64,000 nucleotides of DNA from CAYVRJ01 sp964453645 (GCA_964453645.1 CAYVRJ010000004.1:62001-126000); one strand, 5' to 3'. Positions 18,041 to 29,250 are shown, numbered from the stretch's first letter. Made by a program: numbers and translations. The notes: generated by a model not told the origin, from the sequence alone.

Positions 18041-19510
18041 ATGCAAAGAGGAAGCGGTATACTGCTGGGAATCTCCTCCTTACCCGGGAAATTCGGCATT
18101 GGCACATTGGGTAGCCCTGCCCATTCATTCGTCGATAAATTAAAAAAAGCAGGGCAAAAGTATTGGCAGGTGCTCCCCATCACCCAGACGGGGTTTGGCG
18201 ATTCTCCCTATCAAAGCATCAGCGCATATGCCATCAATCCGTATTTTATCGATCTAAACCTTTTGCAAAAGCAGGGTTTACTCACCGCCGACGAGGTGAA
18301 GGAACACGCACAGTTGTTTGAAGACGTTTCAGACGCAGCTGTAAACTATTCCTTGTTGTACGAAAACAGGTTTTTAGTGCTTCGGCTGGCGTACAACCGG
18401 GGCATTCAGAAATTCAAAAAGGAATTCACACTATTTAAAATCAATCACTCCCACTGGCTCAACGACTACGCCATGTTTTTGGTGATCAAAAAATTGTCCG
18501 ACAACCTCCCCTATTGGCTGTGGGATGAAAAATTAAAAGAGCGTCATCCTTCGGCCATTATGGGCGTTGCAAGGGACAACGAAACAGACATTGAATTTTA
18601 TCAGTTTGTGCAATATTTGGCGTTTGAACAGTGGTATGCACTAAGAACCTACGCCCTTGAAAAAGAAGTTGAAATAATCGGCGATATCCCCATATATGTG
18701 GCTCCCGACAGTGCAGACATTTGGGCCAACCCCCATGTGTTTGACAAGAGCGGAAACGTTGCGGGGTGTCCCCCCGACTACTTCTCAAAAGATGGACAAC
18801 TCTGGGGTAACCCATTGTACGATTGGCATTACTTAAAGGAAACCGGGTATAAGTGGTGGGTGAACAGAATTGCCCACAACCTAACCCTGTTCGATTATTT
18901 GAGAATCGATCACTTTCGTGGATTTGAATCATACTACTCCATCCCCAAGAGTGCAATCACTGCTGCAACGGGGCATTGGGAGAAGGGTCCGGGCATGGAT
19001 TTGTTTAACGCCCTTAAATATAACTTGGGGGAACTGCCCATCATTGCCGAGGACTTAGGGGTGCTCACCCAAGGGGTGTTCGATTTTATGCGGGAGTGCG
19101 GATTTCCTGGGCTTAAGGTGCTGCACTTTGCCTTTTCCCCAACCAAAGACAGCATATACCTTCCCCACAACTTAAACAACAATTGTGTGATCTATACGGG
19201 AACCCACGACAACGACACCACCGTGGGTTGGTTTAAAACCCTGCCCAAGGAAGAAAAAGCATATCTGCGGGACTATTTGGGGGAGTGTGATGAAAAAACA
19301 ATTAGTGAGAAACTCATACGGTTGGCTTATGGGTCGGTTGCCGATGTTTGCTTAATCCCCATGCAAGACATTTTGGGAAAGGGCACCGATGCCCGGATGA
19401 ACATTCCGTCCAAAGGCCAGGGCAACTGGCAGTGGCGGTTGTGTGAAGATGAATTCGATACAAAAACAGTGAGTAAGCTTAAAAAGCTGGCCACTACTTT
19501 TGGAAGATAA
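18041..19510 (+). CDS. malQ: 4-alpha-glucanotransferase (amylomaltase)
   Basis: 489 residues, standard for MalQ (GH77). It starts QRGSGILLGISSLPGKFGIG as the family does. LRIDHFRGFESYY carries the catalytic Asp, IIAEDLGVL the acid/base Glu, and GTHDNDTTVGW the third acidic residue. It transfers alpha-1,4-glucan segments and releases glucose, acting on maltodextrins from glycogen breakdown. GGAGG precedes ATG 18041. It is the first gene of a same-strand glycogen module that runs to 31255. Confidence 0.97.
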   Translation: MQRGSGILLGISSLPGKFGIGTLGSPAHSFVDKLKKAGQKYWQVLPITQTGFGDSPYQSISAYAINPYFIDLNLLQKQGLLTADEVKEHAQLFEDVSDAAVNYSLLYENRFLVLRLAYNRGIQKFKKEFTLFKINHSHWLNDYAMFLVIKKLSDNLPYWLWDEKLKERHPSAIMGVARDNETDIEFYQFVQYLAFEQWYALRTYALEKEVEIIGDIPIYVAPDSADIWANPHVFDKSGNVAGCPPDYFSKDGQLWGNPLYDWHYLKETGYKWWVNRIAHNLTLFDYLRIDHFRGFESYYSIPKSAITAATGHWEKGPGMDLFNALKYNLGELPIIAEDLGVLTQGVFDFMRECGFPGLKVLHFAFSPTKDSIYLPHNLNNNCVIYTGTHDNDTTVGWFKTLPKEEKAYLRDYLGECDEKTISEKLIRLAYGSVADVCLIPMQDILGKGTDARMNIPSKGQGNWQWRLCEDEFDTKTVSKLKKLATTFGR

Positions 19511-19540
19511 ATTTATTTAATGACAATGGAGGACGAAACA

Positions 19541-20941
19541 ATGAAAAAAGGAACAATAACTTTTGATTTCAACAACATGCTCAAAAGCGCAGTGGAATCG
19601 GGAATAACCCAGGAGGAGCTGGATAGAGAAGCCAAACGGATCGATCAAGTACACAAAGCCATGGGGGACAAAAAGGCTGCCATGGCTTGGAGAAGCCTTC
19701 CCTACAACCAAGAGGATATCGTCAAGCGCATCAAAGCACTGGGTAAAAAAATCAACGACAACTATCAGTATTTCGTGGTTCTGGGCATTGGAGGATCGGC
19801 ATTGGGTTCTAAGGCCATTTTCTCAGCTTGCAAGCACCTAAAGTACAACGAACTGCCCGACAATGTGCGCAAGGGCGTTAAGTTCTATGTAGAAGATAAC
19901 GTTGATCCGGACAGAATGGCTGCCCTGTTCGACGTAATCGATGTAAAAAAGACCGTGTTTCACGTCATCACCAAGTCGGGTAACACCGTTGAAACCATTT
20001 CCCAGTTTATGATTATTCTCGACATGCTCAAAAAAGAGCTGGGGGATAACTTTAAGCAAAACATTGTCATCACAACCGATAAAGAAAAGGGCAACTTGAA
20101 AAAGATTGCAGACGAACACGCCTTCGAAACCTTTGTGGTGCCCGACGGTGTGGGGGGAAGATTCTCGGTGATGTGCCCCGTTGGTCTGCTCTCTGCCGCT
20201 GTGCTCAACATGGATATCGATGCACTCCTTGGGGGCTGTGCAGCTATGGACGAGCAGTGCACCAAAGGGGATGTATATGAAAATCCTGCATACCTATACG
20301 CCATGATGTACACCATCGCCATGAACAAGGGTGTGAACATCTCTGTCATGCTGCCCTATGCAGATGCCCTGCAACCCACCTCCGAGTGGTACTGCCAACT
20401 GTGGGCGGAATCTTTGGGCAAACGCACAGACAACCAGGGAAAGATCGTCAACTGTGGGCAAACCCCTGTGCGCACCATCGGCGTTACCGATCAGCACTCC
20501 CAGATTCAACTCTATAACGAAGGCCCCTTCGATAAGATTATCACCTTTATTGAAGTGGAGAACTTTGCAAACAAAGTGACAATCCCCAAAGTGGATATCA
20601 ATATGTACGATGCGGACTATCTGTTCGGCAGCACACTGAACACGCTGATCGCATCTGAGTTGCTTGCAACCATCCATGCGGTCACAAAAAACGGCAAGAT
20701 GAACAACAAAATCACCCTGTCCGAACTAAACGAATACACCATTGGCGGACTGCTCTTCTTCTTTGAAATGGCCACTGCGGCGGCAGGAGAGTTCTTAAAC
20801 ATTGATGCATTCGACCAACCCGGCGTGGAAGAGGGTAAGATTGCAACCTTTGCGCTGATGGGCCGCCCGGGGTATGAAAAACAACGGGAAGAGCTGACAG
20901 CAAAGAAACAAAAGGACGATAGATTTATCTATACAGTTTAA
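19541..20941 (+). CDS. pgi: Glucose-6-phosphate isomerase
   Basis: 466 residues from ATG 19541, which has GGAGG at the right distance (in-frame ATG 19520 precedes that site and is rejected). Pgi motifs are visible: GIGGSALGSKA, the SIS-domain phosphate loop ITKSGNTVETI, a VGGRFSVM segment and a C-terminal QPGVEEGK. It interconverts glucose-6-phosphate and fructose-6-phosphate, joining the glycogen genes to glycolysis. Its place between malQ and glgB suggests coordinate expression with glycogen metabolism. Confidence 0.97.
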   Translation: MKKGTITFDFNNMLKSAVESGITQEELDREAKRIDQVHKAMGDKKAAMAWRSLPYNQEDIVKRIKALGKKINDNYQYFVVLGIGGSALGSKAIFSACKHLKYNELPDNVRKGVKFYVEDNVDPDRMAALFDVIDVKKTVFHVITKSGNTVETISQFMIILDMLKKELGDNFKQNIVITTDKEKGNLKKIADEHAFETFVVPDGVGGRFSVMCPVGLLSAAVLNMDIDALLGGCAAMDEQCTKGDVYENPAYLYAMMYTIAMNKGVNISVMLPYADALQPTSEWYCQLWAESLGKRTDNQGKIVNCGQTPVRTIGVTDQHSQIQLYNEGPFDKIITFIEVENFANKVTIPKVDINMYDADYLFGSTLNTLIASELLATIHAVTKNGKMNNKITLSELNEYTIGGLLFFFEMATAAAGEFLNIDAFDQPGVEEGKIATFALMGRPGYEKQREELTAKKQKDDRFIYTV

Positions 20942-20977
20942 TCCACATATTTTAACGAAAGAAAACAGGGGGGGCAT

Positions 20978-22894
20978 ATGGAAGCAATAGAGAAATTGAT
21001 ACAAAAATATGTCAACGCGGACGATTTGTTTTTGTTCAACACAGGTGAGGCACAAAAAGCATATTTAACATTTGGCTGCCACTATATACCTGAGCTTAGC
21101 GCTCACCGCTTCGGTGTGTTTGCCCCTAACGCACGGAGTATTTCAGTGGTGGGGGATTTCAACGGCTGGGATCCGGAGAAAAATCCCATGATCTATCACC
21201 ACACAGGGGCACACTTCACCTTCATTCAAGGGCTCAAGGACGGGGATATCTACAAATATCACATCGTGGGCTACGACGGTTCGGTGGTGCTCAAGGCAGA
21301 CCCCTTTGCATTCCACACCGAAACCCCGCCAAAGACGGGTTCTAAAGTTTGGGGGATCAACGAATACCCTTGGTCGGACGACACATATCTGAGCCGCAGG
21401 GTCTCTAAAGATCCGCAAAAAAAGCCCATGTCCGTCTACGAAGTGCACATGGGTTCGTGGAAGAAAAAAGAGGGGTACGACTTTCCCACATATCGGGAAG
21501 TGGCCGATGAACTGGCAGGCTATTGTGTGGACATGGGTTATACCCACGTGGAGCTGATGCCCATCACGGAATACCCCTACGACGAATCCTGGGGGTATCA
21601 GGTGTCGGGTTACTTTGCCCCCACCTCCCGCTACGGCACTCCCCAGGATTTTATGTATTTTGTTGAAAAGATGCACAAGCGGGGCATCGGGGTGATTCTC
21701 GACTGGGTGCCCGCCCACTTCCCCAAGGACGAACACGCCCTTTCGAAGTTCGATGGCACAGCGCTGTTCGAGCACGAGAACCCCATTCAGGCAAACCATC
21801 CCCAGTGGGGCACCCTCATATTCAACTATCGCAAACCCGAGGTGGTGAGCTTTTTGGTTTCATCCGCTATGTTTTGGTTTGACTACTACCACGTGGACGG
21901 CATTCGGGTGGACGCTGTCACCTCCATGCTCTACTTAAACTATGCCCGCAGTGAGGGGCAGTATATCCCCAACGAAGAGGGGGGCAATATCGACTTATAC
22001 GCCGTTGAATTTTTAAAAAAATTAAATTCAGTGGTGCTCACCAACTATGCGGGATGTATCACGGTGGCCGAAGAGTCCACCTCCTATCCCATGATCACCA
22101 AACCACCCTACGACGGAGGATTGGGGTTTTCCTTTAAGTGGAACATGGGGTTCATGCACGATACTTTAAAGTATATGTCCATGGATCACTACTTCCGCCA
22201 ATTTAATCACAACAAAATTACCTTTTCCATGTACTACGCTTTCTCGGAGAATTTTGTACTGGCCTATTCCCACGACGAAGTGGTTCACGGCAAAAAATCC
22301 ATGTTGGATAAAATGTTCGGGGACTACTGGCAAAAGTTTGCCTCCCTTCGGGCGTTGAACGGCTTTATGTTTGCCCATCCCGGCAAGAAACTCACCTTTA
22401 TGGGCTCAGAGTTTGGGCAGTTTATTGAATGGGACAACAAAAAGCAACTGGATTGGTTTTTGCTGGATTATCCCATGCACGCACAAATGCAGCAATACGC
22501 CCGGGAGTTAAACAAGTTCTATAAAAACTGTCCCGCATTTTATGAAGTGGACGACAGTTGGAACGGATTTCGCTGGCTCAACGTGGACGATAGCCAAAAG
22601 AGTGCCCTGTCCTTCCTGCGTATCGGCGCAAAGAAGAGCGGCAAGCAAAAATATGTGGTGTGTGCCGTCAACTTCACCCCCGTTGTGGACTACGACTTCA
22701 CAATCGGCATTCCCTTTGAGGGAAACCTTTGTGAGTTGCTCAACAGCGACGATATGTGCTTTGGGGGCAGCGGGGTAAAAAATCTTCCCGAAATACCAAC
22801 ACTCGCCGAATCCTTTGGAGGGTTCGCGCACAGCGCACGGATAACGTTGCCGCCTTTGGCTGCAGTTTATTTTGAACTAATACCGACTAACTAA
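20978..22894 (+). CDS. glgB: 1,4-alpha-glucan branching enzyme
   Basis: 638 residues. An N-terminal CBM48/E-set domain (about 40-130) is followed by a GH13 barrel with GIRVDAVTSMLY (nucleophile Asp), a TVAEESTSYP segment (acid Glu) and SHDEVVHGKKSM, then a C-terminal beta domain. It makes alpha-1,6 branches in glycogen. A G-rich ribosome binding site precedes ATG 20978. It lies 18 bases before glgC. Confidence 0.97.
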   Translation: MEAIEKLIQKYVNADDLFLFNTGEAQKAYLTFGCHYIPELSAHRFGVFAPNARSISVVGDFNGWDPEKNPMIYHHTGAHFTFIQGLKDGDIYKYHIVGYDGSVVLKADPFAFHTETPPKTGSKVWGINEYPWSDDTYLSRRVSKDPQKKPMSVYEVHMGSWKKKEGYDFPTYREVADELAGYCVDMGYTHVELMPITEYPYDESWGYQVSGYFAPTSRYGTPQDFMYFVEKMHKRGIGVILDWVPAHFPKDEHALSKFDGTALFEHENPIQANHPQWGTLIFNYRKPEVVSFLVSSAMFWFDYYHVDGIRVDAVTSMLYLNYARSEGQYIPNEEGGNIDLYAVEFLKKLNSVVLTNYAGCITVAEESTSYPMITKPPYDGGLGFSFKWNMGFMHDTLKYMSMDHYFRQFNHNKITFSMYYAFSENFVLAYSHDEVVHGKKSMLDKMFGDYWQKFASLRALNGFMFAHPGKKLTFMGSEFGQFIEWDNKKQLDWFLLDYPMHAQMQQYARELNKFYKNCPAFYEVDDSWNGFRWLNVDDSQKSALSFLRIGAKKSGKQKYVVCAVNFTPVVDYDFTIGIPFEGNLCELLNSDDMCFGGSGVKNLPEIPTLAESFGGFAHSARITLPPLAAVYFELIPTN

Positions 22895-22912
22895 AAGATT
22901 AGGGGTGTCAAA

Positions 22913-24100
22913 ATGGTCATAACAAAAAAGAAATGTGTTGCAATGCTGCTGGCAGGAGGTCAGGGCAGCAGGCTGGGCGTGCTCACCAAGCTTCGGGCGA
23001 AACCGGCTGTACCATACGGGGGCAAGTATAAGATTATCGATTTTCCCCTCTCCAACTGTATCCACTCGGGTATCGATACAGTGGGTGTGCTCACCCAGTA
23101 TCAGCCCTTGGAGTTAAACGCCTATATCGGCACAGGCGCTTCCTGGGATATGGATAGCAATACCGGCGGTGCCTTTGTGCTCCCCCCCTATGTGAAGGGA
23201 GAAAAAGGGGAGTGGTATTCGGGCACAGCCAATGCGATCTTTCAAAACATCTACTTCATCGAAAAATATGATCCCGATTTGATTATGATTCTATCCGGAG
23301 ATCACATTTACAAGATGGATTACTCCGCCATGATCCGCTTCCACGAGAAAAATCAGTCGGATGCCACCATTGCTGTCATTCGGGTGCCCGAGAACGAAGC
23401 GTGTCGGTTTGGCATTATGAATGCCGATGAGAACTATAAGATCATCGATTTTGAAGAGAAACCCAAAAACCCCAAGAGTAACATGGCATCCATGGGTGTC
23501 TATGTGTTTAATTGGAAGAAACTGCGGGAATATCTGCTCAGCGACGATGCAGACCCAAAATCCAACAACGACTTTGGTCAGAACATCATTCCCAACATGC
23601 TGGCAAACGGTGAATCCCTCTACGCCTACCCCTTCGACGGATACTGGAAGGATGTGGGAACCATTGAAAGCCTGTGGGAGGCGAATATGGAGTTGCTGGG
23701 TCAAAAACCCAACGTCAACCTCCACGACCCAAACTGGAGAATTTTCTCCAGAAACCCAAACCAACCCCCCCAATACGTGGATAAACACGCAGAAATAAAG
23801 ACGAGTATCGTCTCCGAGGGGTGTTACATCTGCGGAAAAGTGGAGAACAGCGTTCTGTTCCCCGGCGTGGTGGTGCACAGGGGAACCCACATCAAGGACA
23901 GCATCATCATGCAAAACACCCAGATCGGGGAGGAGTGCACCATCATTCGCTCCATCATTGATGAGGATTGCAGGGTGGAAAACAAGTGCAACATTGGGGG
24001 AAACGTTTCCATCACCGTCATCGGCCATGAGGCGTTGATCCGTGAAAACGCTGTGATTTCCGACGGGGATTCCATTAACCCCAGGGCAATCGTGGGTTAG
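22913..24100 (+). CDS. glgC: Glucose-1-phosphate adenylyltransferase, catalytic subunit
   Basis: 395 residues. It has the nucleotide-binding [14 protein letters not shown], the [10 protein letters not shown] sugar-binding segment, the FEEKP catalytic region and a C-terminal left-handed beta-helix of hexapeptide repeats. It makes ADP-glucose from glucose-1-phosphate and ATP, the committed step of bacterial glycogen synthesis. It is followed after 15 bases by glgD, as in Bacillus and many Clostridia. Confidence 0.97.
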   Translation: MVITKKKCVAMLLAGGQGSRLGVLTKLRAKPAVPYGGKYKIIDFPLSNCIHSGIDTVGVLTQYQPLELNAYIGTGASWDMDSNTGGAFVLPPYVKGEKGEWYSGTANAIFQNIYFIEKYDPDLIMILSGDHIYKMDYSAMIRFHEKNQSDATIAVIRVPENEACRFGIMNADENYKIIDFEEKPKNPKSNMASMGVYVFNWKKLREYLLSDDADPKSNNDFGQNIIPNMLANGESLYAYPFDGYWKDVGTIESLWEANMELLGQKPNVNLHDPNWRIFSRNPNQPPQYVDKHAEIKTSIVSEGCYICGKVENSVLFPGVVVHRGTHIKDSIIMQNTQIGEECTIIRSIIDEDCRVENKCNIGGNVSITVIGHEALIRENAVISDGDSINPRAIVG

Positions 24101-24115
24101 AGAGGGGGTAGTGAC

Positions 24116-25243
24116 ATGTTAAGAGATGTTTTTGGTTTGATTTATGCCGGTGAGGAAAACTATAACCTTCGGGAGCTGGTGATGCAGCGCTCTGTGGCAG
24201 CAATGCCCGTGGGAGGAAGGTATAGGGCCATCGACTTTCAGTTGTCCAACATGGTCAACTCGGGCATTCGCAACGTGGGGATTATCACCCAAAAGAACTA
24301 TAAATCGCTGATGGACCACTTGGGTTCGGGTAAGGAGTGGGATCTCTCCCGCAAGACCGACGGATTGTTCATCCTGCCCCCCTTCGACACCCACGAAAAC
24401 ACGGGAATCTACCGGGGCATATGTGATGCAGTCCGGGGAACCATGGATTACGTGAAGCGTGCGCCCCAGCAGTACTGCCTGCTCACAGGCTCATACACCC
24501 TCTACACCTCGGTGTACGACAAACTGTACGATTTTCACATTGATAACAATGCAGATGTGACCATGCTGTACAACACCGAAGTGGACACCGATTACGACGG
24601 AGAGCGGTTTAAAGACCTGCGCATACACACTGAGGAGAGCGGCAGGGTGCTGGACATGGAGTTAAACTCCACCATCACCAAATCCAACAAGGTGGGTATG
24701 GACATCTATCTCATCCGCAAGAATTTGCTGGAATATTTAGTGGAGGATGCAACCGCTAGGGGACGGTACAACTTTATTTCCGACGTACTCATGCCCAACA
24801 TCAAGCGGCTGCGCATCTATGCCATGGAACACAACGGGTATGTGGGTAGGCTCCACTCAGTGGCTTCCTATTATAAGCTCAACATGGATATGTTAAAGCG
24901 CAACGTCCAGCACGATTTGTTCTATACGGGTAATTCCGTCTATACAAAAATTAAAGATGCTGCACCCGTTAAATACGGTGCCAATGCCATGGCGCACAAC
25001 AGCCTTTTAGCCAACGGGTGTTGGGTAGAGGGGGAGGTGGAGAATTCCATCCTCTTTAGAGATGTGTTTGTGGGTAAAGGCACCACCATTAAAAACTGTA
25101 TCGTGATGCAGGGTACTGAAATACATCAAAATTGCCATCTGGAAAACGTTATATTAGATAAATCAGCACATATTCGGGATGGCAGAAGGCTGATCGGAGA
25201 CAGCGGATTCCCGGTGATTATCCGCAAAGGCTCTATCGTTTGA
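24116..25243 (+). CDS. glgD: Glucose-1-phosphate adenylyltransferase regulatory subunit
   Basis: 375 residues, homologous to GlgC. The N-terminal glycine-rich nucleotide loop is replaced (IYAGEENYNLREL), the known mark of GlgD, which has little activity alone and modulates GlgC. The RAIDFQLSNMVNSGI segment and the C-terminal hexapeptide helix are kept. GAGGGGG precedes the ATG. It is followed by an 80-base gap with no clear terminator or promoter before glgA. Confidence 0.95.
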   Translation: MLRDVFGLIYAGEENYNLRELVMQRSVAAMPVGGRYRAIDFQLSNMVNSGIRNVGIITQKNYKSLMDHLGSGKEWDLSRKTDGLFILPPFDTHENTGIYRGICDAVRGTMDYVKRAPQQYCLLTGSYTLYTSVYDKLYDFHIDNNADVTMLYNTEVDTDYDGERFKDLRIHTEESGRVLDMELNSTITKSNKVGMDIYLIRKNLLEYLVEDATARGRYNFISDVLMPNIKRLRIYAMEHNGYVGRLHSVASYYKLNMDMLKRNVQHDLFYTGNSVYTKIKDAAPVKYGANAMAHNSLLANGCWVEGEVENSILFRDVFVGKGTTIKNCIVMQGTEIHQNCHLENVILDKSAHIRDGRRLIGDSGFPVIIRKGSIV

Positions 25244-25323
25244 TTTTTTTAAGATATACTTTGCCAATGTGGGCATAATGATATTGGATGATTTTTTAGG
25301 TTGAAAGGGATGGAATACTGTTC

Positions 25324-26799
25324 ATGAAGAAGGAACTGAAGAAACTTTTAGCGGATAAGGCCAGGGATACCCTGCCCAAAATATTAATGGTTGCCGCCGA
25401 ATGCGCACCCTTTGCAAAGACAGGGGGGCTGGCCGACGTGGTGGGCACCCTGCCCAAAGAGTTAAATGCACTGGGGTTTGACGTTCGCCTGATGATCCCC
25501 TACCACAAATCCATTAAGGAAAAGTACAGTGCAAGCGTGGAGCACATTTGCAGCTTTTCCATTGATTTGGGCTGGCGTTCCCAGTATGTGGGCGTTGAGC
25601 GGATGATGCACGACGGGATATGCGTTTATCTCATCGACAACGAATTTTTCTTCGGATATGGCATATACAAGGGAGGCATGGCGGAAGGGGAGCAGTATGC
25701 ATACTTCACCCGTGCCGTCATCGATTCCATCCCCATGCTGGATTTTGTTCCCGATGTGATCCAAGTAAACGATTGGCACACCGCCATGATCCCCATGTTG
25801 CTCAAAACCCAGTACTGTGAAACCATGCAGGGTAGGATTAAAACGTTACTCACCATTCACAACATCGGCTATCAGGGTAAGTTCCCGTTGGAATTTGTGG
25901 GTGATTTCCTGGGTGTAGACACCAGATATTGGAATGCGGACAACATAGAGTGTTACGGTTGTGCCAACTTCTTAAAGGCAGGAATTGTTTTTTCGGATAA
26001 AATCTCCACCGTAAGCCCAACCTATGCGGAGGAAATAAAATACGACTACTTCGGCGAAGGGTTAAACGGTGCCCTCAACGCAAGGGGAGCGAATGTGGTG
26101 GGTATACTCAACGGCATCAACTACAAGACGTTTAATCCACAGACAGACAAAACCATTGTGAAAAACTTTTCCCTTTCCACCATTGAGGACAAGTATGCCA
26201 ATAAAGAGGACTTAATTTCAACCTTTTCCTTAAATATCCCCTTGACAACGCCCATATTTTCTATCGTCTCCCGACTGACCACCCAAAAGGGCTTGGATCT
26301 GCTCATGCACATTGTGGACGAAGCCATGCAGTTAGACATTGCGCTGGTGGTGCTGGGCAGCGGGGACTACGAGTATGAAAATGCACTGTCCAACCTTGCA
26401 TACCGTTATCCGGGTCGGGTTGCAGTGCGCATCATGTACGACGACGTGTTGGCACACAAAATCTATGCCGGTTCAGACTTTTATCTCATGCCCTCTAAGT
26501 TTGAACCCTGTGGCATATCCCAACTGATCGCCATGAGATATGGCACATTACCCATCGTTCGGGAAACGGGAGGGCTTCGGGATACGGTGTTCCCCTACAA
26601 CAAATATACGGGTGAGGGCTGTGGATTCACCTTTGCCAACTACAATGCACACGAACTGTTAAACGCCATAAAGGAGGCAGCGTGGATTTATAACGACAAA
26701 GTATCCATGTACCACCTGATCGCAAACGCCATGAAGATGGATTACAGTTTTGCAAATTCTGCACTGCCCTATGGCAAACTGTTCATCGATATACTATAA
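25324..26799 (+). CDS. glgA: Glycogen synthase (ADP-glucose type)
   Basis: 491 residues, GT5. The canonical start of the fold (ILMVAAECAPFAKTGGLADV) begins about 20 residues in, so this copy has a short N-terminal extension. SRLTTQKGLDL and PSKFEPCGISQL mark the C-terminal Rossmann domain and the donor site. It elongates alpha-1,4-glucan from ADP-glucose. GGATGG upstream is a modest ribosome binding site. Confidence 0.96.
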   Translation: MKKELKKLLADKARDTLPKILMVAAECAPFAKTGGLADVVGTLPKELNALGFDVRLMIPYHKSIKEKYSASVEHICSFSIDLGWRSQYVGVERMMHDGICVYLIDNEFFFGYGIYKGGMAEGEQYAYFTRAVIDSIPMLDFVPDVIQVNDWHTAMIPMLLKTQYCETMQGRIKTLLTIHNIGYQGKFPLEFVGDFLGVDTRYWNADNIECYGCANFLKAGIVFSDKISTVSPTYAEEIKYDYFGEGLNGALNARGANVVGILNGINYKTFNPQTDKTIVKNFSLSTIEDKYANKEDLISTFSLNIPLTTPIFSIVSRLTTQKGLDLLMHIVDEAMQLDIALVVLGSGDYEYENALSNLAYRYPGRVAVRIMYDDVLAHKIYAGSDFYLMPSKFEPCGISQLIAMRYGTLPIVRETGGLRDTVFPYNKYTGEGCGFTFANYNAHELLNAIKEAAWIYNDKVSMYHLIANAMKMDYSFANSALPYGKLFIDIL

Positions 26800-26817
26800 A
26801 AACCGGGAGGTAGTAAA

Positions 26818-29250
26818 TTGAGAGACTTACAAACGATTAAACAGGAGATACAAAACAAACTTAAGCGTCACTACGGCAAGACGGTGGAAAATGCTGCCGA
26901 AGACCAAATCTACAAAGCGGTGGGATACACCATCCGGGACGGATTTGTGGATTTGTGGACAGATGCCAACGTGGAGGCGGACAGCAAGGGTTTGAAACGG
27001 TTGTACTACATGTCTGCCGAATTCCTCATGGGCAGAGCCCTCACCAACAACTTAATCAGCATGGGTGAGTATGAACTCTATGAACAAGCCCTCAAAGACT
27101 TTGGATTTTCTTTAGAAGATATTGAAGAGCGAGAGAGCGATGCAGCTCTTGGCAACGGCGGTTTGGGAAGGCTGGCAGCCTGCTTCTTAGATTCACTCTC
27201 AACATTAAACCTTCCCGCAACGGGCTGCGGTATCCGCTACGAATACGGTTTGTTCAAGCAGCGCATTCTGGACGGCGAACAGGTGGAAGTGCCCGACAGC
27301 TGGATTGAGTCCGGTCACGTTTGGCAAATTGAAAAACCCGAAGAGCAGTATGAAGTGCACTTCGACGGAGATGTGGAAGAGGTGTGGGAGAGCGATGGGT
27401 TAAAAATTGTCCACAAGAACTATCACTCGGTGTACGCCGTTCCCTTCGACATGCCTATTATGGGTTACGACAGCAAATTGCCCGCAACCCTGCGGCTGTG
27501 GAGCGCACGGGCGGCCAACCGCTTGGATTTAAAATACTTTAACCGGGGCGAATACGTCCACGCCATGGCGGAAAAAGAATTGGCAGAAGTCATCTCTAAG
27601 GTGCTGTACCCCGAGGATCACCACGAACAGGGCAGGCAGCTTCGCCTAAAACAGTTCTACTTCCTGGTATCTGCAACCATTCAGAGTATGGTGAGAAGCC
27701 ACAAGGAGCGCTACGGCGACTTGCGCACCCTGCCCGACAAAGTGTGCGTTCAGATTAACGATACCCATCCAACCCTGTCTATTCCCGAACTCATCCGCAT
27801 ATTATTGGATGAAGAGGGTTTTTGCTGGGAAGAGGCGTGTGACATCGCCAGAAGAACCTTTAACTATACAAACCACACCATCATGATCGAAGCCCTTGAG
27901 TGCTGGTCGGAGCAGATGTTTAAGTCCCTGCTGCCCCGAATCTATATGATCGTGAAGGCACTCAACGAAGATTATTGCAAAAAACTGTGGAACTACTATC
28001 CCGACGAGTGGGATCGAATCTCCAAAATGGCCATCATCGCTTACGGCGAGGTGCGCATGGCAAACCTGTGTATCGCCATATGCGGCAAGGTCAACGGCGT
28101 TTCCCAGCTCCACGGAGATATCCTCAAGACAAACACCTTTAAGGATTTCTACAAAGTTGATCCCGATAAGTTCACGGGGATTACCAACGGAATCACCCAG
28201 AGAAGGTGGCTTGCCCTTGCAAATCCGGAGTTGAATAAACTCATTTGCGACTGCATTGGGGAGGGGTTCTTAAAGGATTGGACAAAAATCGAAAAACTCA
28301 TGGACTTTGTGGACGACAGTGCCTTCCTTGAAAAGTTTGCAAAAGTAAAGCGCAACAACAAAGTAAAACTTGCCAACTATTTTAAGCAGACCCAAGACAT
28401 CGTCATCGATCCCGACACCATCTTTGACGTGCAGGCAAAGCGGCTCCACGAATATAAACGGCAATTGTTAAAGGTGATCCACATCCTGCACCTGTACAAC
28501 CAAATTATTATGGGCACGGATGAGCACATACCCCCCACAACCTTTATCTTTGCAGCAAAGGCTTCTCCGGGTTACACCAAGGCAAAAAACATCATTCGAC
28601 TCATCAACATGGTGGGTAAATTGGTGAACAACGACCCGAGAACAAAAGATAAGCTAACGGTGGTGTTCCTGCAAAACTACAGCGTGTCTTCGGCACAGAT
28701 TTTAATTCCCGCAGCTAACATTTCCGAGCAGATTTCCACTGCCGGACGGGAGGCATCGGGCACAGGTAATATGAAGTTTATGTTAAACGGTGCAGTGACG
28801 CTGGGCACTATGGACGGTGCAAACGTTGAAATCTTTGAAGCGGTGGGAAGAGACAATATCTTTATATTCGGCGCAAGGGTGGATGAAATCAACTATATGG
28901 AAAACTTTAAATCCTATCACCCCGGTGAATACTTTGAAAAAGATCCGGATCTGCGCATGGCCCTTTCCCGCTTGATCGACAACACTTTACCCGTGCAGGA
29001 GAACAGGCAGTTTTCAGACATCTATCAATCCCTGCTGTTTGGCGATTACGACAGGGCAGACAAATACTATTTGCTCTACGACTTCCAGTCATACGCACGG
29101 GCGTTTTCAAGAATTACCAAAGCCTACGAAGATGAGGAGAAGTGGAACAAGATGGCAGCCATCAACACTGCCAAGGCGGGCGTGTTCAGCTCGGATCGAA
29201 CCATAACCCAGTATAACGACCTGATTTGGCACTTAACGCCTCTTGAATAG
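26818..29250 (+). CDS. glgP: Glycogen phosphorylase
   Basis: 810 residues, GT35, starting at TTG 26818 with GGGAGG in place. It has the N-terminal YYMSAEFLMGRAL, GNGGLGRLAACFLDS, and the PLP site EASGTGNMKFMLNG, whose Lys binds the cofactor. It releases glucose-1-phosphate from glycogen ends. Its place directly behind glgA puts synthesis and breakdown in one transcription unit. Confidence 0.97.
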   Translation: MRDLQTIKQEIQNKLKRHYGKTVENAAEDQIYKAVGYTIRDGFVDLWTDANVEADSKGLKRLYYMSAEFLMGRALTNNLISMGEYELYEQALKDFGFSLEDIEERESDAALGNGGLGRLAACFLDSLSTLNLPATGCGIRYEYGLFKQRILDGEQVEVPDSWIESGHVWQIEKPEEQYEVHFDGDVEEVWESDGLKIVHKNYHSVYAVPFDMPIMGYDSKLPATLRLWSARAANRLDLKYFNRGEYVHAMAEKELAEVISKVLYPEDHHEQGRQLRLKQFYFLVSATIQSMVRSHKERYGDLRTLPDKVCVQINDTHPTLSIPELIRILLDEEGFCWEEACDIARRTFNYTNHTIMIEALECWSEQMFKSLLPRIYMIVKALNEDYCKKLWNYYPDEWDRISKMAIIAYGEVRMANLCIAICGKVNGVSQLHGDILKTNTFKDFYKVDPDKFTGITNGITQRRWLALANPELNKLICDCIGEGFLKDWTKIEKLMDFVDDSAFLEKFAKVKRNNKVKLANYFKQTQDIVIDPDTIFDVQAKRLHEYKRQLLKVIHILHLYNQIIMGTDEHIPPTTFIFAAKASPGYTKAKNIIRLINMVGKLVNNDPRTKDKLTVVFLQNYSVSSAQILIPAANISEQISTAGREASGTGNMKFMLNGAVTLGTMDGANVEIFEAVGRDNIFIFGARVDEINYMENFKSYHPGEYFEKDPDLRMALSRLIDNTLPVQENRQFSDIYQSLLFGDYDRADKYYLLYDFQSYARAFSRITKAYEDEEKWNKMAAINTAKAGVFSSDRTITQYNDLIWHLTPLE

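Noticed and set aside
26778..26817. Possible separate promoter between glgA and glgP
   Set aside because: The gap is 18 bases with only a ribosome binding site; no -35/-10 pair is visible in it.
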